Positions 42,372-52,345 of a DNA stretch of 54,877 bases are shown one piece after another; the stretch's first letter is position 1, and each line of letters opens with the position of its first letter. The stretch lies in assembly GCF_021531655.1 (NCBI RefSeq), contig NZ_JADYUF010000023.1:1-54877 (forward strand), read 5' to 3'. Source of the DNA: Leyella stercorea. Its GTDB lineage: Bacteria; Bacteroidota; Bacteroidia; Bacteroidales; Bacteroidaceae. The notes beneath the pieces were generated by a model. It was not told the origin of the DNA, searched no databases, and saw nothing but the letters and a program-made list of their open reading frames with translations. The translations under genes and the position numbers were made by a program.

Positions 42372-43097
42372 ATGGGACAGAAAGTTAATCCAATAAGCAA
42401 CCGTCTCGGCATTATCCGCGGCTGGGATTCAAATTGGTTCGGTGGAAAGAGCTTCGGAGACAACCTCGTAGAGGATAAGAACATCCGTACTTACCTCAAC
42501 AAGCGTCTTGAGAAGGCTAGCGTTTCTAAGATCGTAATCGAGCGCACACTGAAACTCATCACTATCACAATCTGCACAGCCCGTCCGGGTATCGTCATTG
42601 GTAAGGGTGGTCAGGATGTAGACAAGCTCAAGGAAGAGCTCAAGAAGCTCTACAAGAAGGACATCCAGATCAACATCTTCGAGGTGAAGAAGCCTGATCT
42701 CGACGCTACTATCGTGGGCAACAACATCGCTCGCCAGGTAGAGGGCAAGATTGCTTATCGCCGCGCTATCAAGATGGCTATCCAGAACGTTATGCGCGCT
42801 GGTGCCGAGGGCGTGAAGATCCAGATCACTGGCCGTCTGAACGGTGCTGAAATGGCACGTAAGGAAATGTACAAAGAGGGACGTACTCCGCTGCACACTT
42901 TCCGCGCAGACATCGACTATTGCCAGGCAGAGGCCCTCACTAAGGTAGGTCTCCTCGGAATCAAGGTTTGGATTTGCCGTGGCGAGGTTTACGGTGACCG
43001 TGACCTCACACCTAACTTCACTCAGGAGAAGCAGAACGGTGGTTCAAACAACGGCCGTGGTAACCGCGGTAACCGCAAGAGAAACAATAACCGTTAA
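42372..43097 (+). CDS. rpsC: 30S ribosomal protein S3
   Basis: 241 residues. Forms part of the mRNA entry channel and helicase. N-terminal [20 protein letters not shown], the KH domain with [17 protein letters not shown], and the C-terminal S3 core ([20 protein letters not shown]). It ends in a short Gly/Asn/Arg-rich tail (about 220-241) common in Bacteroidetes. Confidence 0.97.
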   Translation: MGQKVNPISNRLGIIRGWDSNWFGGKSFGDNLVEDKNIRTYLNKRLEKASVSKIVIERTLKLITITICTARPGIVIGKGGQDVDKLKEELKKLYKKDIQINIFEVKKPDLDATIVGNNIARQVEGKIAYRRAIKMAIQNVMRAGAEGVKIQITGRLNGAEMARKEMYKEGRTPLHTFRADIDYCQAEALTKVGLLGIKVWICRGEVYGDRDLTPNFTQEKQNGGSNNGRGNRGNRKRNNNR

Positions 43098-43112
43098 AAG
43101 TAAAAGACTACA

Positions 43113-43541
43113 ATGTTACAGCCAAAAAGAGTAAGATATAGAAGACCTCAAGATGGACGTGGCAATAAAGGCAACGCTCACAGAGGCACACAGTTGGCTT
43201 TTGGTTCATTCGGCATCAAGACACTTGAGGCAAAGTGGATCGACAGCCGTCAGATTGAGGCTGCCCGTGTTGCAGTAAACCGTTACATGCAGCGTCAGGG
43301 TCAGGTCTGGATCCGCATTTTCCCGGACAAACCAATCACTCGTAAGCCTGCCGACGTACGTATGGGTAAAGGTAAGGGTGATCCCGCAGGATGGGTAGCA
43401 CCGGTTACTCCCGGACGCATCCTCTTCGAGGTGGAAGGCGTAAGCTTCGACATCGCTAAGGAGGCTCTTCGCCTCGCAGCCCAGAAGCTGCCGGTTAAGA
43501 CTAAGTTCATTGTAAGACGCGACTACGACAAAAACGCTTAA
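43113..43541 (+). CDS. rplP: 50S ribosomal protein L16
   Basis: 142 residues. Helps position tRNA in the A site. [18 protein letters not shown], the [20 protein letters not shown] helix and [20 protein letters not shown] are typical. Confidence 0.97.
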   Translation: MLQPKRVRYRRPQDGRGNKGNAHRGTQLAFGSFGIKTLEAKWIDSRQIEAARVAVNRYMQRQGQVWIRIFPDKPITRKPADVRMGKGKGDPAGWVAPVTPGRILFEVEGVSFDIAKEALRLAAQKLPVKTKFIVRRDYDKNA

Positions 43542-43544
43542 TTT

Positions 43545-43739
43545 ATGAAGATCAAAGAAGTAAGAGAAATGGATGCCAAGACATTGGCAGAAACTAAGGA
43601 GAACCTCCAGGAGAAGCTCTCTCAGATGAAGCTCAACCACACAGTTACTCCGCTTGAGAATCCATCACAGATTAAAGCTGTTCGTCGTGATATAGCACGT
43701 CTGAATACAGAGATCCGCCAGAGAGAACTTAACAAATAA
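43545..43739 (+). CDS. rpmC: 50S ribosomal protein L29
   Basis: 64 residues. Helical protein at the exit-tunnel rim. [20 protein letters not shown] and the C-terminal [18 protein letters not shown] are typical. It begins 3 bp after rplP. Confidence 0.96.
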   Translation: MKIKEVREMDAKTLAETKENLQEKLSQMKLNHTVTPLENPSQIKAVRRDIARLNTEIRQRELNK

Positions 43740-43741
43740 CA

Positions 43742-44008
43742 ATGGTCCAGATGGAAACAAGAAATTTAAGAAAAACAAGACAGGGTGTCGTTATCAGCAA
43801 CAAGATGGATAAAACCATTGTTATTGCAGCTAAGTTCAAGGAGAAGCACCCTATTTATGGTAAGTTCGTCCAGAAGACAAAGAAATACCATGCTCATGAC
43901 GAGAAGAACGAGGCTAACATTGGCGATACAGTTCTCATCATGGAGACCCGTCCCTTGAGCAAGACCAAGAGATGGAGATTAGTACAAATCGTAGAAAAAG
44001 CTAAGTAA
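43742..44008 (+). CDS. rpsQ: 30S ribosomal protein S17
   Basis: 88 residues from ATG 43742; an in-frame ATG at 43751 gives the family-like start [14 protein letters not shown] and is equally possible. Early-binding protein of the 30S body. [20 protein letters not shown] and [17 protein letters not shown] are diagnostic. Confidence 0.95.
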   Translation: MVQMETRNLRKTRQGVVISNKMDKTIVIAAKFKEKHPIYGKFVQKTKKYHAHDEKNEANIGDTVLIMETRPLSKTKRWRLVQIVEKAK

Positions 44009-44011
44009 AAT

Positions 44012-44377
44012 ATGATACAGTCAGAATCAAGACTTACAGTATGTGATAACAGCGGCGCTCGTGAGGCTCTCTGTATCCGTGTCCTCGGTGGCACACGCCG
44101 TCGTTACGCAAGCGTAGGAGACGTTATTGTCGTTGCTGTCAAGAACGTTATCCCATCAAGTGATTTGAAGAAGGGTGCGGTATCTAAGGCTTTGATAGTT
44201 CGCACAAAGAAGGAAATCCGTCGTGCTGACGGCTCATACATCCGCTTTGACGACAACGCATGCGTACTGCTCAACAACGCAGGTGAGCTCCGTGGTAGCC
44301 GTATCTTCGGCCCCGTTGCTCGTGAGTTGCGTGCAGTGAATATGAAGGTCGTTTCTTTGGCACCTGAGGTTCTTTAA
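44012..44377 (+). CDS. rplN: 50S ribosomal protein L14
   Basis: 121 residues. Interface protein bridging to the 30S subunit. [40 protein letters not shown] and the end [15 protein letters not shown] are diagnostic. It starts the spc part of the cluster with no promoter before it. Confidence 0.98.
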   Translation: MIQSESRLTVCDNSGAREALCIRVLGGTRRRYASVGDVIVVAVKNVIPSSDLKKGAVSKALIVRTKKEIRRADGSYIRFDDNACVLLNNAGELRGSRIFGPVARELRAVNMKVVSLAPEVL

Positions 44378-44398
44378 TGATTAAAACGCAAACAAGTA

Positions 44399-44719
44399 AT
44401 GAGTAAGTTACATATTAAGAAAAATGATACAGTCGTTGTTCTTGCCGGTGAGGATAAGGGCAAGACTGGTAAGGTGCTCAAAGTGCTGGTTGAGAAGAAC
44501 CGCGCACTCGTTGAAGGTGTGAACATGGTTTCCAAGAGCACCAAGCCTTCTGCTAAGAACCCTCAGGGTGGTATCGTTAAGCAGGAAGCTCCGATTCACA
44601 TCTCTAACCTCAGCCTCGTTGACCCGAAGAGTGGCAAGGCTACTCGCGTCGGCATCAAGGTTACAGAGGATGGCAAGAAAGTACGCATCGCTAAAAAGTC
44701 TGGGGAGGAAATCAAATAA
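44399..44719 (+). CDS. rplX: 50S ribosomal protein L24
   Basis: 106 residues. Assembly initiator of the 50S. The KOW motif [18 protein letters not shown] is at the start. Its stop overlaps the rplE start (TAATGG). Confidence 0.97.
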   Translation: MSKLHIKKNDTVVVLAGEDKGKTGKVLKVLVEKNRALVEGVNMVSKSTKPSAKNPQGGIVKQEAPIHISNLSLVDPKSGKATRVGIKVTEDGKKVRIAKKSGEEIK

Positions 44720-45273
44720 TGGATACAGCACAGTTAAAGAAGTTCTATGCTGAGAGCATCGCTCCAGCACTGAAGGAGCAGTTCAACTACTCTTCATCAA
44801 TGCAGATTCCAGTTCTGAAGAAGATCGTCATCAACCAGGGTCTTGGCGATGCTACTCAGGACAAGAAAATCATCGACGTAGCCATCAACGAGATTTCAAC
44901 TATCGCTGGCCAGAAGGCAGTTGCTACATATTCTAAGAAGGATATCGCTAACTTCAAGCTTCGTAAGAAGATGCCTATCGGCGTTATGGTAACTCTCCGT
45001 CGTGAGCGAATGTACGAGTTCCTCGAGAAGCTCGTTCGCATCGCACTTCCCCGTATCCGCGACTTCAAGGGTATTGAGAGCAAGTTCGACGGACGTGGTA
45101 ACTATACACTGGGTATTCAGGAGCAGATTATCTTCCCTGAAATCAATATCGACCAGATCGACCGCATCCAGGGTATGAACATCACATTCGTGACCTCTGC
45201 CAACACAGACGAAGAGGGTTATGCTCTCCTCAAGGCATTCGGTCTTCCATTTAAAAACGCTAAAAACGATTAA
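44719..45273 (+). CDS. rplE: 50S ribosomal protein L5
   Basis: 184 residues. Central-protuberance protein binding 5S r[43 protein letters not shown] and the end with [14 protein letters not shown] are typical. Confidence 0.98.
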   Translation: MDTAQLKKFYAESIAPALKEQFNYSSSMQIPVLKKIVINQGLGDATQDKKIIDVAINEISTIAGQKAVATYSKKDIANFKLRKKMPIGVMVTLRRERMYEFLEKLVRIALPRIRDFKGIESKFDGRGNYTLGIQEQIIFPEINIDQIDRIQGMNITFVTSANTDEEGYALLKAFGLPFKNAKND

Positions 45274-45278
45274 GCAAT

Positions 45279-45581
45279 ATGGCAAAAGAATCAATGAAGG
45301 CTCGTGAGGTAAAGCGTGCCAAGCTCGTTGCTCGCTATGCTGAGAAGCGTGCCGCTCTGAAGAAGGTCATCGCTACATCTGAGGATCCTGCAGAGGCTTA
45401 TGAGGCTGCTCGTAAGCTCCAGGCTATTCCTAAGAATGCTAACCCTATCCGTCTGCACAACCGTTGCAAGATCACCGGTCGTCCTAAGGGTTACATCCGC
45501 CAGTTCGGCATTTCTCGTATTCAGTTCCGTGAGATGGCTTCACAGGGCCTCATCCCGGGCGTAAAGAAGGCAAGCTGGTAA
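45279..45581 (+). CDS. rpsN: 30S ribosomal protein S14, zinc-free type
   Basis: 100 residues. [20 protein letters not shown] and the end [12 protein letters not shown] identify S14. Only one Cys remains of the four that bind zinc in the short form, and the chain is about 100 residues rather than 61, so this is the zinc-independent form. It lies 5 bp after rplE. Confidence 0.97.
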   Translation: MAKESMKAREVKRAKLVARYAEKRAALKKVIATSEDPAEAYEAARKLQAIPKNANPIRLHNRCKITGRPKGYIRQFGISRIQFREMASQGLIPGVKKASW

Positions 45582-45632
45582 ACCACGCGCCACACATAAA
45601 GCTGGTAATTTAATTTTTTCACTTTAATATTG

Positions 45633-45647
45633 TCGGGGTAGTCCCGA
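45633..45647 (+). promoter_or_regulatory. Short hairpin in the rpsN-rpsH gap
   Basis: TCGGG-GTAGT-CCCGA sits in an 87-bp gap in the spc cluster. TAAT and ATTA on the outside may extend it. In E. coli S8 represses this cluster through an RNA site near rplE; whether this hairpin is related is a guess. Confidence 0.35.
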
Positions 45648-45668
45648 TTAATTAAACATTTTTATAAA

Positions 45669-46064
45669 ATGACAGATCCAATAGCAGATTTTCTGACAAG
45701 ACTCAGAAACGCAATCATGGCTCATCACCGTGTTGTAGAGGTGCCTGCATCTAACTTGAAGAAAGAGATCACTAAGATCCTCTTCGAGAAGGGTTACATC
45801 CTCAACTACAAATTCGTTGAGGACGGTCCTCAGGGTACAATCAAGGTAGCTCTCAAGTACAACGCAACCACAAAGACCAACGCTATCACTTCGCTGAAGC
45901 GTGTGTCTACTCCTGGTCTCCGCAAGTATGTCGGATACAAGGACATGCCGAGAGTAATTAACGGATTGGGTATCGCAATCCTCTCAACTTCTAAGGGCGT
46001 TATGACCGATAAGGAAGCTTCTGCCCAGAAGATTGGTGGTGAGGTTCTTTGCTATGTTTATTAA
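45669..46064 (+). CDS. rpsH: 30S ribosomal protein S8
   Basis: 131 residues. Central-domain assembly protein. MTDPIADFLTRLRNAIMAHH at the start, and STPGLRKYVGYKDMPRVING and LSTSKGVMTDKEA near the end are diagnostic. Confidence 0.98.
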   Translation: MTDPIADFLTRLRNAIMAHHRVVEVPASNLKKEITKILFEKGYILNYKFVEDGPQGTIKVALKYNATTKTNAITSLKRVSTPGLRKYVGYKDMPRVINGLGIAILSTSKGVMTDKEASAQKIGGEVLCYVY

Positions 46065-46080
46065 TTGGAGGATTTAGAAT

Positions 46081-46647
46081 ATGTCAAGAATAGGAAAATT
46101 ACCAATTAGTATCCCTGCTAACGTTACCGTCACTTTCGCTAATGACGTTGTAAGCGTAAAAGGTCCTAAGGGCGAGATGTCACAGAAGATAGACCCGTCT
46201 ATCATCACTAAGATTGAGGATGGCCACATCGCTTTCGAGGTAGATGAGAACAGCCCTGTAAACTATAAGCAGAAGTCAGCCTTCCATGGTCTCTATCGTT
46301 CACTCGTTAACAATATGGTTATCGGTGTAAGCGAGGGCTATACTAAGGTTCTCGAGCTTGTCGGAGTCGGTTATCGTGTTTCTAACCAGGGCAACCTCAT
46401 CGAGTTCTCCCTCGGTTATACTCACCCTATCTTCCTCGAACTTCCTTCTGAGGTTAAGGTAGAGGCTAAGAGCGAGCGCAACCAGAACCCGGTTCTTACT
46501 CTGGAGTCTTGCGACAAGCAGTTGCTCGGTCTTATTTGTGCTAAAATTCGTTCTTTCCGCAAGCCTGAACCTTACAAGGGCAAGGGTATCTTGTTCAAGG
46601 GAGAAGTCATCCGCAGAAAGTCTGGTAAGTCAGCTTCAGCTAAGTAA
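46081..46647 (+). CDS. rplF: 50S ribosomal protein L6
   Basis: 188 residues. Two similar domains near the factor-binding site. [25 protein letters not shown] and the C-terminal [20 protein letters not shown] are typical. Confidence 0.98.
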   Translation: MSRIGKLPISIPANVTVTFANDVVSVKGPKGEMSQKIDPSIITKIEDGHIAFEVDENSPVNYKQKSAFHGLYRSLVNNMVIGVSEGYTKVLELVGVGYRVSNQGNLIEFSLGYTHPIFLELPSEVKVEAKSERNQNPVLTLESCDKQLLGLICAKIRSFRKPEPYKGKGILFKGEVIRRKSGKSASAK

Positions 46648-46666
46648 CATTTTAAATTTTACGATC

Positions 46667-47011
46667 ATGACAACAAAGAAAGTAGAAAGACGAATCAAAA
46701 TCAAATATAGAGTTCGTAAGCGCATCAGCGGTACTGCTGAGCGTCCCCGTCTGAGCGTATTCCGCAGCAACAAGCAGATTTACGCACAGGTTATCAACGA
46801 CTTGACTGGCACTACCATCGCTTCAGCTTCATCTCTCGGACTTGAGAAGATGCCTAAGAAGGAGCAGGCTGCTAAGGTTGGTGAGCTCGTAGCCGCTAAC
46901 GCTATCGCAGCAGGTGTTTCCGCAGTGGTTTTCGACCGTAACGGTTATCTCTATCACGGACGTGTTAAGGAGCTTGCTGACGCAGCTCGTAATGGCGGTC
47001 TCAAATTCTAA
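46667..47011 (+). CDS. rplR: 50S ribosomal protein L18
   Basis: 114 residues from ATG 46667 ([20 protein letters not shown]); a longer frame into rplF is rejected because it is not family-like. Binds 5S r[23 protein letters not shown] and [20 protein letters not shown] are diagnostic. Confidence 0.97.
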   Translation: MTTKKVERRIKIKYRVRKRISGTAERPRLSVFRSNKQIYAQVINDLTGTTIASASSLGLEKMPKKEQAAKVGELVAANAIAAGVSAVVFDRNGYLYHGRVKELADAARNGGLKF

Positions 47012-47017
47012 ACGATT

Positions 47018-47530
47018 ATGGCAATGAATAAAGTAAAAAATTATAATGACGTTGATCTGAAGGACCGTCTCGTGGCTATCAACCGTGTAACTAAGGTTAC
47101 CAAGGGTGGTCGTACATTCACATTCGCTGCTATCGTCGTTGTTGGTGACGGCAAGGGCGTAATTGGCTACGGTCTGGGTAAGGCCGGCGAAGTTACCGCT
47201 GCTATCGCTAAGGGTGTTGAGGCAGCTAAGAAGAACCTCGTTAAGGTTCCGGTGCTCAAGGGCACTATCCCTCATGAGGTAGAGGCTCGCTTCGGCGGTG
47301 CTCAGGTGTTCATGCGTCCGGCTGCTGCAGGTACCGGTCTTGTAGCCGGTGGTGCTATGCGTGCCGTTCTCGACAGCGTAGGCGTTAAGGACATCCTCGC
47401 TAAGTCTAAGGGCTCTTCTAACCCCCACAACCTCGTGAAGGCTACTATCGCTGCTCTCTCTGAGCTCCGTGATGCCTACACAGTAGCAGGTCAGCGTGGC
47501 ATTTCTATGGATAAGGTGTTTAACGGTTAA
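47018..47530 (+). CDS. rpsE: 30S ribosomal protein S5
   Basis: 170 residues. Contributes to decoding accuracy. [20 protein letters not shown] and [17 protein letters not shown] are the double-stranded RNA-binding part; [18 protein letters not shown] is in the C-terminal domain. It starts 6 bp after rplR. Confidence 0.98.
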   Translation: MAMNKVKNYNDVDLKDRLVAINRVTKVTKGGRTFTFAAIVVVGDGKGVIGYGLGKAGEVTAAIAKGVEAAKKNLVKVPVLKGTIPHEVEARFGGAQVFMRPAAAGTGLVAGGAMRAVLDSVGVKDILAKSKGSSNPHNLVKATIAALSELRDAYTVAGQRGISMDKVFNG

Positions 47531-47545
47531 TAGGAGATTCATACA

Positions 47546-47722
47546 ATGGCGACAATAAAAGTACAGCAGATAAAGAGCAAAATCGGTTATCCGAAGGATC
47601 AGAAGGCTACTCTTCAGGCTCTTGGACTCCGCAAGATCTCTCAGATTGTTGAGGTTGAGGATACTCCGAGCACCCGTGGTATGCTTCGCAAGGTTCACCA
47701 CTTGGTAACTGTAGTTGAATAA
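47546..47722 (+). CDS. rpmD: 50S ribosomal protein L30
   Basis: 58 residues, MATIKVQQIKSKIGYPKDQK through KVHHLVTVVE. TIKVQQIKSKIGYPKDQKAT, LQALGLRKISQIVEVEDTPS and RGMLRKVHHLV fit L30. An AGGAG site at 47533-47537 precedes the ATG. It sits in the conserved place between rpsE and rplO. Confidence 0.95.
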   Translation: MATIKVQQIKSKIGYPKDQKATLQALGLRKISQIVEVEDTPSTRGMLRKVHHLVTVVE

Positions 47723-47745
47723 TAAAATCATTAAAGGAACAAATT

Positions 47746-48192
47746 ATGAAATTAAATAATTTAAAGCCTGCTGCAGGTTCCACACACTCACGTCGTCGTA
47801 TCGGTCGCGGTCCTGGTTCAGGACTCGGTGGTACTTCTACTCGTGGACACAAGGGTGCCAAGGCACGTTCAGGTTATAAGAGAAAGATCGGTTTCGAAGG
47901 TGGTCAGATGCCTTTGCAGCGCCGTGTTCCGAAGGCTGGTTTCAAGAACATCAACCACAAGGATTACTTCGCAGTAAACCTTTCTACTCTCCAGAAGCTT
48001 GCTGAGGAGAAGAACCTCACTAAGATTGGACTCGAGGAGCTCCAGGCAGCTCGCCTCACTAACGGCAAGGAGCTCGTTAAGGTTCTCGGCAACGGCGAAC
48101 TCAAGGCTAAGCTCGAGGTTGAGGCTCACGCTTTCTCTAAGTCAGCTGAGGAAGCTATCAAGGCAGTTGGAGGTAACACAACTATTATCTAA
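47746..48192 (+). CDS. rplO: 50S ribosomal protein L15
   Basis: 148 residues. Late-assembly protein. The glycine- and arginine-rich N-terminus (SRRRIGRGPGSGLGGTSTRG), FEGGQMPLQRRVPKAGF and the C-terminal KLEVEAHAFSKSAEEAI are typical. It precedes secY by 4 bp. Confidence 0.97.
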   Translation: MKLNNLKPAAGSTHSRRRIGRGPGSGLGGTSTRGHKGAKARSGYKRKIGFEGGQMPLQRRVPKAGFKNINHKDYFAVNLSTLQKLAEEKNLTKIGLEELQAARLTNGKELVKVLGNGELKAKLEVEAHAFSKSAEEAIKAVGGNTTII

Positions 48193-48196
48193 GTAG

Positions 48197-49534
48197 ATGA
48201 AAAAGTTTATTGAGACACTAAAGAACTGTTGGAGAATTGAGGATCTGCGTCAGCGGCTCCTCATTACTCTCCTGTTTACGGCTATTTACCGTTTTGGCTC
48301 GTTCGTTGTGCTTCCTGGCATCAACCCGAGCAAGTTGGATCAACTTCAGTCGCAAACAGCGGGTGGTCTTATGTCACTGCTCGACATGTTCTCTGGTGGA
48401 GCATTTTCCAATGCGTCTATCTTTGCGCTTGGAATTATGCCATACATCTCAGCTTCTATCGTTATGCAGCTACTGGCAGTGGCAGTGCCTTACTTCCAGA
48501 AGATGCAGCGCGAAGGTGAGAGCGGCCGCAAGAAGATAAACTGGTACACACGTATACTTACTGTGGGTATCCTTCTTGTCCAGGCTCCCTCTTACCTTCT
48601 CAACCTTAAGGCCCAAGCCGCTTCGGCTCTCGCCTCAGGTATCTCATGGCCTATGTTCATGATTCCGGCTACGATCATTCTCGCTGCTGGTTCAATGTTC
48701 ATCCTTTGGCTTGGAGAGCGCATCACTGACAAGGGAGTTGGTAATGGTATCTCAATGATCATCATGATTGGTATTATCGCGCGTCTGCCTCAGGCATTCG
48801 TGCAGGAACTGGGCTCACGGTTCACGGCCATTTCAAGCGGCGGACTTGTGATGTTCATCATCGAGATCTTGGTTCTGTATGCAGTAATATGTGCTTCAAT
48901 CATGCTTGTTCAGGGTACCCGAAAAATACCTGTACAGTACGCCAAGCGTCTCGTAGGTAATAAACAGTATGGCGGCGCTCGCCAGTACATACCTCTGAAA
49001 TTATTTGCAGCTAACGTAATGCCAATCATCTTCGCTCAGGCGCTGATGTTTATACCATTGGTATTCGTACGCTATCAGAGCGATGGTGGTTCATCATGGG
49101 CTCAAGCTCTTATGGACAACCGTAGTCTGCCTTACAACTGCATCTATGTGATTCTCATCATAGCGTTTACGTATTTCTATACAGCTATTACTTTGAATCC
49201 TACTCAGATGGCTGAGGACATGAAACGTAACAACGGCTTTATCCCTGGCATTAAGCCTGGTAAGGACACAGCAGAATATATTGATACAATCATGACCCGC
49301 ATCACTTTCCCAGGTTCATTGTTCATAGCATTCATCGCTATTATGCCGGCTCTCGCTGGACTTTTGAATGTACAGCAGGCTTTCTCGCAGTTCTTCGGCG
49401 GTACTTCACTGCTCATTCTTGTTGGTGTTGTTTCTGACACCATACAGCAGATCAAGAGTCACTTGCTGATGCGTCATTATGACGGATTGCTCAACTCTGG
49501 TCGCACTCGCAACGGAGTAGTTTCTGCATATTGA
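48197..49534 (+). CDS. secY: Protein translocase channel subunit SecY
   Basis: 445 residues with ten hydrophobic helices. Forms the membrane channel of the Sec system. VVLPGINPSKLDQLQ, the plug-helix region FSGGAFSNASIFALGIMPYI, SIVMQLLAVAVPYFQKMQRE, GNGISMIIMIGIIARLP and the C-terminal LLMRHYDGLLNSGRTR are diagnostic. Confidence 0.98.
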   Translation: MKKFIETLKNCWRIEDLRQRLLITLLFTAIYRFGSFVVLPGINPSKLDQLQSQTAGGLMSLLDMFSGGAFSNASIFALGIMPYISASIVMQLLAVAVPYFQKMQREGESGRKKINWYTRILTVGILLVQAPSYLLNLKAQAASALASGISWPMFMIPATIILAAGSMFILWLGERITDKGVGNGISMIIMIGIIARLPQAFVQELGSRFTAISSGGLVMFIIEILVLYAVICASIMLVQGTRKIPVQYAKRLVGNKQYGGARQYIPLKLFAANVMPIIFAQALMFIPLVFVRYQSDGGSSWAQALMDNRSLPYNCIYVILIIAFTYFYTAITLNPTQMAEDMKRNNGFIPGIKPGKDTAEYIDTIMTRITFPGSLFIAFIAIMPALAGLLNVQQAFSQFFGGTSLLILVGVVSDTIQQIKSHLLMRHYDGLLNSGRTRNGVVSAY

Positions 49535-49547
49535 TTTTATCTTTGAA

Positions 49548-50333
49548 ATGAAGATATTTCTAAAAACAGAAGATGAAATTGAGCTGATGCGCAAGGCTAA
49601 CCGATTAGTCGGAGCAACCCTTGCGGAATTGGCCAAACATATCAAACCAGGCGTGACGACCCTTCAACTGGATAGGGTAGCGGAGGAATTTATCCGTGAC
49701 AACGGTGCTGTTCCAACGTTCAAGAATTTCCCTAATCCATTTGGAGGGCCGTTTCCCGCAAGTATCTGTACCTCTGTCAACGATGTCGTTGTACATGGAA
49801 TTCCCGATGAAAAGACATTCCTCAAGGATGGAGATATAATTTCTATTGATTGTGGCACACTTCTTGCTGGTTATAATGGAGACTCTGCTTACACGTTTTG
49901 TGTTGGTGAAGTCAGCCAAGATGTCAGAGATTTACTGACAGTGACACGACAGTCACTGACAAAAGGTATTGAAATGGCAGTGGCAGGAAATCATGTCGGA
50001 GATATCGGCGATGCAATCCAAACTTTTTGTGAAGCCCATGGATATGGAGTGGTGAGAGAACTCACTGGACATGGCATTGGCAAGCAAATGCACGAGGATC
50101 CGCAGATACCCAATTATGGAAGGCGTGGCAATGGCGTCATGCTTAAAGAAGACATGTGCATAGCTATAGAACCTATGATAACTATGGGCGATAGAAAAGT
50201 ATGGTTTATGCCGGACCGTTGGGGTATCTGTACTCGCGACGGGAAACCAGCCGCTCACTTTGAACATACAATTGCTATAAGGAGAGGCAAGGCTGAGATA
50301 CTGTCTACGTTTGAAGAAATAGAACATTCCTAA
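49548..50333 (+). CDS. map: Methionine aminopeptidase type I
   Basis: 261 residues. Removes the initiator Met from nascent proteins using two metal ions. Metal-binding residues are visible in ISIDCGTLLAGYNGDSAYTF (two Asp), ELTGHGIGKQMHEDPQIPNY (His), MCIAIEPMITMG (Glu) and HFEHTIAI (Glu). The VHGIPDE His is the substrate-side His. It is within the cluster between secY and infA, as in other Bacteroidetes. Confidence 0.97.
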   Translation: MKIFLKTEDEIELMRKANRLVGATLAELAKHIKPGVTTLQLDRVAEEFIRDNGAVPTFKNFPNPFGGPFPASICTSVNDVVVHGIPDEKTFLKDGDIISIDCGTLLAGYNGDSAYTFCVGEVSQDVRDLLTVTRQSLTKGIEMAVAGNHVGDIGDAIQTFCEAHGYGVVRELTGHGIGKQMHEDPQIPNYGRRGNGVMLKEDMCIAIEPMITMGDRKVWFMPDRWGICTRDGKPAAHFEHTIAIRRGKAEILSTFEEIEHS

Positions 50334-50353
50334 TATAGATTTTTAAATTATTT

Positions 50354-50572
50354 ATGGCAAAACAATCCGCTATTGAGCAAGACGGCACAATCGTTGAGTC
50401 GTTGTCCAATGCAATGTTCAGAGTCGAGTTGGAGAATGGTGTGCAGATTATCGCCCATATCTCAGGCAAGATGAGAATGCACTACATAAAAATCCTACCC
50501 GGTGACAAGGTGAAGGTCGAAATGAGTCCGTATGACTTGACTAAGGGTAGAATCGTTTTCAGATACAAGTAA
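50354..50572 (+). CDS. infA: Translation initiation factor IF-1
   Basis: 72 residues, an OB fold that binds the 30S A site. [40 protein letters not shown] and [18 protein letters not shown] are diagnostic. Confidence 0.98.
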   Translation: MAKQSAIEQDGTIVESLSNAMFRVELENGVQIIAHISGKMRMHYIKILPGDKVKVEMSPYDLTKGRIVFRYK

Positions 50573-50584
50573 CATTTTAAATAT

Positions 50585-50701
50585 ATGAAAACAAGAGCAT
50601 CATTAAAGAAACGTACACCCGACTGCAAGATCGTTCGTCGTAAGGGTCGTCTGTTCGTTATCAACAAGAAGAACCCTAAGTTCAAAATGCGTCAGGGTTA
50701 A
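50585..50701 (+). CDS. rpmJ: 50S ribosomal protein L36, zinc-free type
   Basis: 38 residues: [20 protein letters not shown] followed by [18 protein letters not shown]. Of the three Cys and one His that bind zinc in the usual form, only one Cys remains. It lies between infA and rpsM, its normal place. Confidence 0.95.
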   Translation: MKTRASLKKRTPDCKIVRRKGRLFVINKKNPKFKMRQG

Positions 50702-50714
50702 AACTCATTCCGAG

Positions 50715-50748
50715 GACCGGACATTTGTTACTCGTGACGAGGACGGTC
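50715..50748 (+). promoter_or_regulatory. Hairpin before rpsM
   Basis: GACCG (50715-50719) pairs with CGGTC (50744-50748), and inside it CTCG-TGA-CGAG (50731-50741) forms a second stem. It sits in the 96-bp gap that starts the alpha part of the cluster, where S4 acts in E. coli. Function here is a guess. Confidence 0.4.
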
Positions 50749-50797
50749 TGGAACTCAAAAATAAACAAATTAATTAATCAATCAATTTTATTAAACA

Positions 50798-51178
50798 ATG
50801 GCAATAAGAATTGTTGGAGTAGATTTGCCCCAGAACAAGCGTGGCGAAATCGCATTGACCTATATCTATGGTATCGGTCGAAGTAGTTCAGCAAAGATAT
50901 TGGACAAAGCCGGCGTTAGCCGCGACCTGAAGGTCAGCGAGTGGAACGACGATCAGGCTGCCAAGATCCGCGAAATTATCGGCGCTGAATTCAAAGTAGA
51001 AGGTGATCTCCGTTCTGAGATCCAGATGAATATCAAGCGACTGATGGATATTGGTTGCTATCGTGGAGTTCGTCATCGTAACGGTCTTCCTGTTCGCGGT
51101 CAGAGCACAAAGAACAATGCCCGTACTCGTAAGGGAAAGAAGAAGACTGTTGCTAACAAGAAGAAGGCTACTAAGTAA
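50798..51178 (+). CDS. rpsM: 30S ribosomal protein S13
   Basis: 126 residues. Head protein contacting the P-site t[37 protein letters not shown] and the C-terminal [20 protein letters not shown] are diagnostic. Confidence 0.98.
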   Translation: MAIRIVGVDLPQNKRGEIALTYIYGIGRSSSAKILDKAGVSRDLKVSEWNDDQAAKIREIIGAEFKVEGDLRSEIQMNIKRLMDIGCYRGVRHRNGLPVRGQSTKNNARTRKGKKKTVANKKKATK

Positions 51179-51204
51179 AATTTAGTTGAAAGCAAAGTCA
51201 TGTA

Positions 51205-51221
51205 CTGTCAGTGACTGACAG
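51205..51221 (+). promoter_or_regulatory. Perfect 7-bp hairpin in the rpsM-rpsK gap
   Basis: CTGTCAG-TGA-CTGACAG, followed by GTAGGC and four steps of TTTTAAC. It lies in an 81-bp gap. It could be an RNA control or processing site, or a repeat remnant. Confidence 0.4.
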
Positions 51222-51259
51222 GTAGGCTTTTAACTTTTAACTTTTAACTAAACAAAATT

Positions 51260-51649
51260 ATGGCAAAGAAAACAGCAACATCTAAGAAAAGAAATGTAAA
51301 GGTTGACGCTATCGGACAGCTCCATGTTCACAGCTCGTTCAACAACATTATTGTATCTTTAGCAAATAGCGAGGGACAGGTAATTTCATGGTCATCTGCA
51401 GGTAAGATGGGCTTCCGTGGTTCCAAGAAGAATACACCGTATGCAGCCCAGATGGCAGCAGAGGATTGCGGCAAGGTAGCATTCGACCTTGGTCTGCGCA
51501 AGGTAAAGGCTTACGTTAAGGGTCCGGGTAACGGTCGTGAGTCTGCTATCCGTGGCGTTCACAGCTGCGGTATCGAGGTGACAGAGATCGTTGACGTTAC
51601 TCCGCTTCCACACAACGGATGCCGTCCTCCGAAGCGTCGTAAGGTCTAA
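51260..51649 (+). CDS. rpsK: 30S ribosomal protein S11
   Basis: 129 residues. Platform protein contacting mRNA in the E site. [40 protein letters not shown] and the end [11 protein letters not shown] are diagnostic. Confidence 0.98.
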   Translation: MAKKTATSKKRNVKVDAIGQLHVHSSFNNIIVSLANSEGQVISWSSAGKMGFRGSKKNTPYAAQMAAEDCGKVAFDLGLRKVKAYVKGPGNGRESAIRGVHSCGIEVTEIVDVTPLPHNGCRPPKRRKV

Positions 51650-51657
51650 ATTTCCCT

Positions 51658-51687
51658 TTGCAGACTCTTATTATTCTGGGTCTGCAA
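51658..51687 (+). promoter_or_regulatory. Hairpin in the rpsK-rpsD gap
   Basis: TTGCAGAC (51658-51665) pairs perfectly with GTCTGCAA (51680-51687). There is no T tract. It is placed directly before rpsD, the gene for S4, a known repressor of this cluster in E. coli. Confidence 0.4.
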
Positions 51688-51728
51688 CTCTTTAAAGATA
51701 CAAATAACAATAAAGCATATTATTTATT

Positions 51729-52334
51729 ATGGCTAGATATATAGGTCCGAAATCTAAAATTGCACGCCGTTTTGGTGAATCCATCTTCGGCGCTGACAAA
51801 GTTTTGTCCAAGAGAAACTTCCCTCCTGGACAGCATGGCAACAACCGTCGCAGAAAGCAGTCTGAGTACGCTGTCATGTTGGCAGAGAAGCAGAAGGCAA
51901 AGTATACTTACGGTGTTCTCGAGCGTCAGTTCCGTAACATGTTCGAGAAGGCAGCTAAGGCTGACGGTATCACCGGTGAGGTTTTGCTTCAGAATCTTGA
52001 AAGCCGTTTGGATAACGTAGTGTTCCGTTTGGGTATTGCTCCTACTCGTGCAGCTGCTCGCCAGCTTGTTGGCCACAAGCACATTGTGGTTGACGGTCAG
52101 GTAGTGAATATTCCTTCATATGCAGTTAAGCCTGGTCAGGTTATCGGTGTTCGTGAGAAGTCTAAGTCTCTCGAAGTTATCGAGGCTGCTCTCGCTGGTT
52201 ATAACCACAGCAAGTATCCTTGGATTGAATGGGACCAGAACACAAAGAGCGGTAAGTTCCTCCACAAGCCGGAGCGTGCCGATATCCCTGAGAACATTAA
52301 GGAACAGTTAATCGTTGAGTTGTACTCTAAATAA
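51729..52334 (+). CDS. rpsD: 30S ribosomal protein S4
   Basis: 201 residues. Starts 30S body assembly. [20 protein letters not shown], the [10 protein letters not shown] segment and the S4 domain [20 protein letters not shown] with [17 protein letters not shown] are diagnostic. Confidence 0.98.
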   Translation: MARYIGPKSKIARRFGESIFGADKVLSKRNFPPGQHGNNRRRKQSEYAVMLAEKQKAKYTYGVLERQFRNMFEKAAKADGITGEVLLQNLESRLDNVVFRLGIAPTRAAARQLVGHKHIVVDGQVVNIPSYAVKPGQVIGVREKSKSLEVIEAALAGYNHSKYPWIEWDQNTKSGKFLHKPERADIPENIKEQLIVELYSK

Positions 52335-52345
52335 TCATTAAATTA

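Noticed and set aside
46829..47731. 300-codon open frame on the minus strand opposite rplR, rpsE and rpmD
   Set aside because: It is a shadow of three conserved ribosomal genes with no domain of its own.
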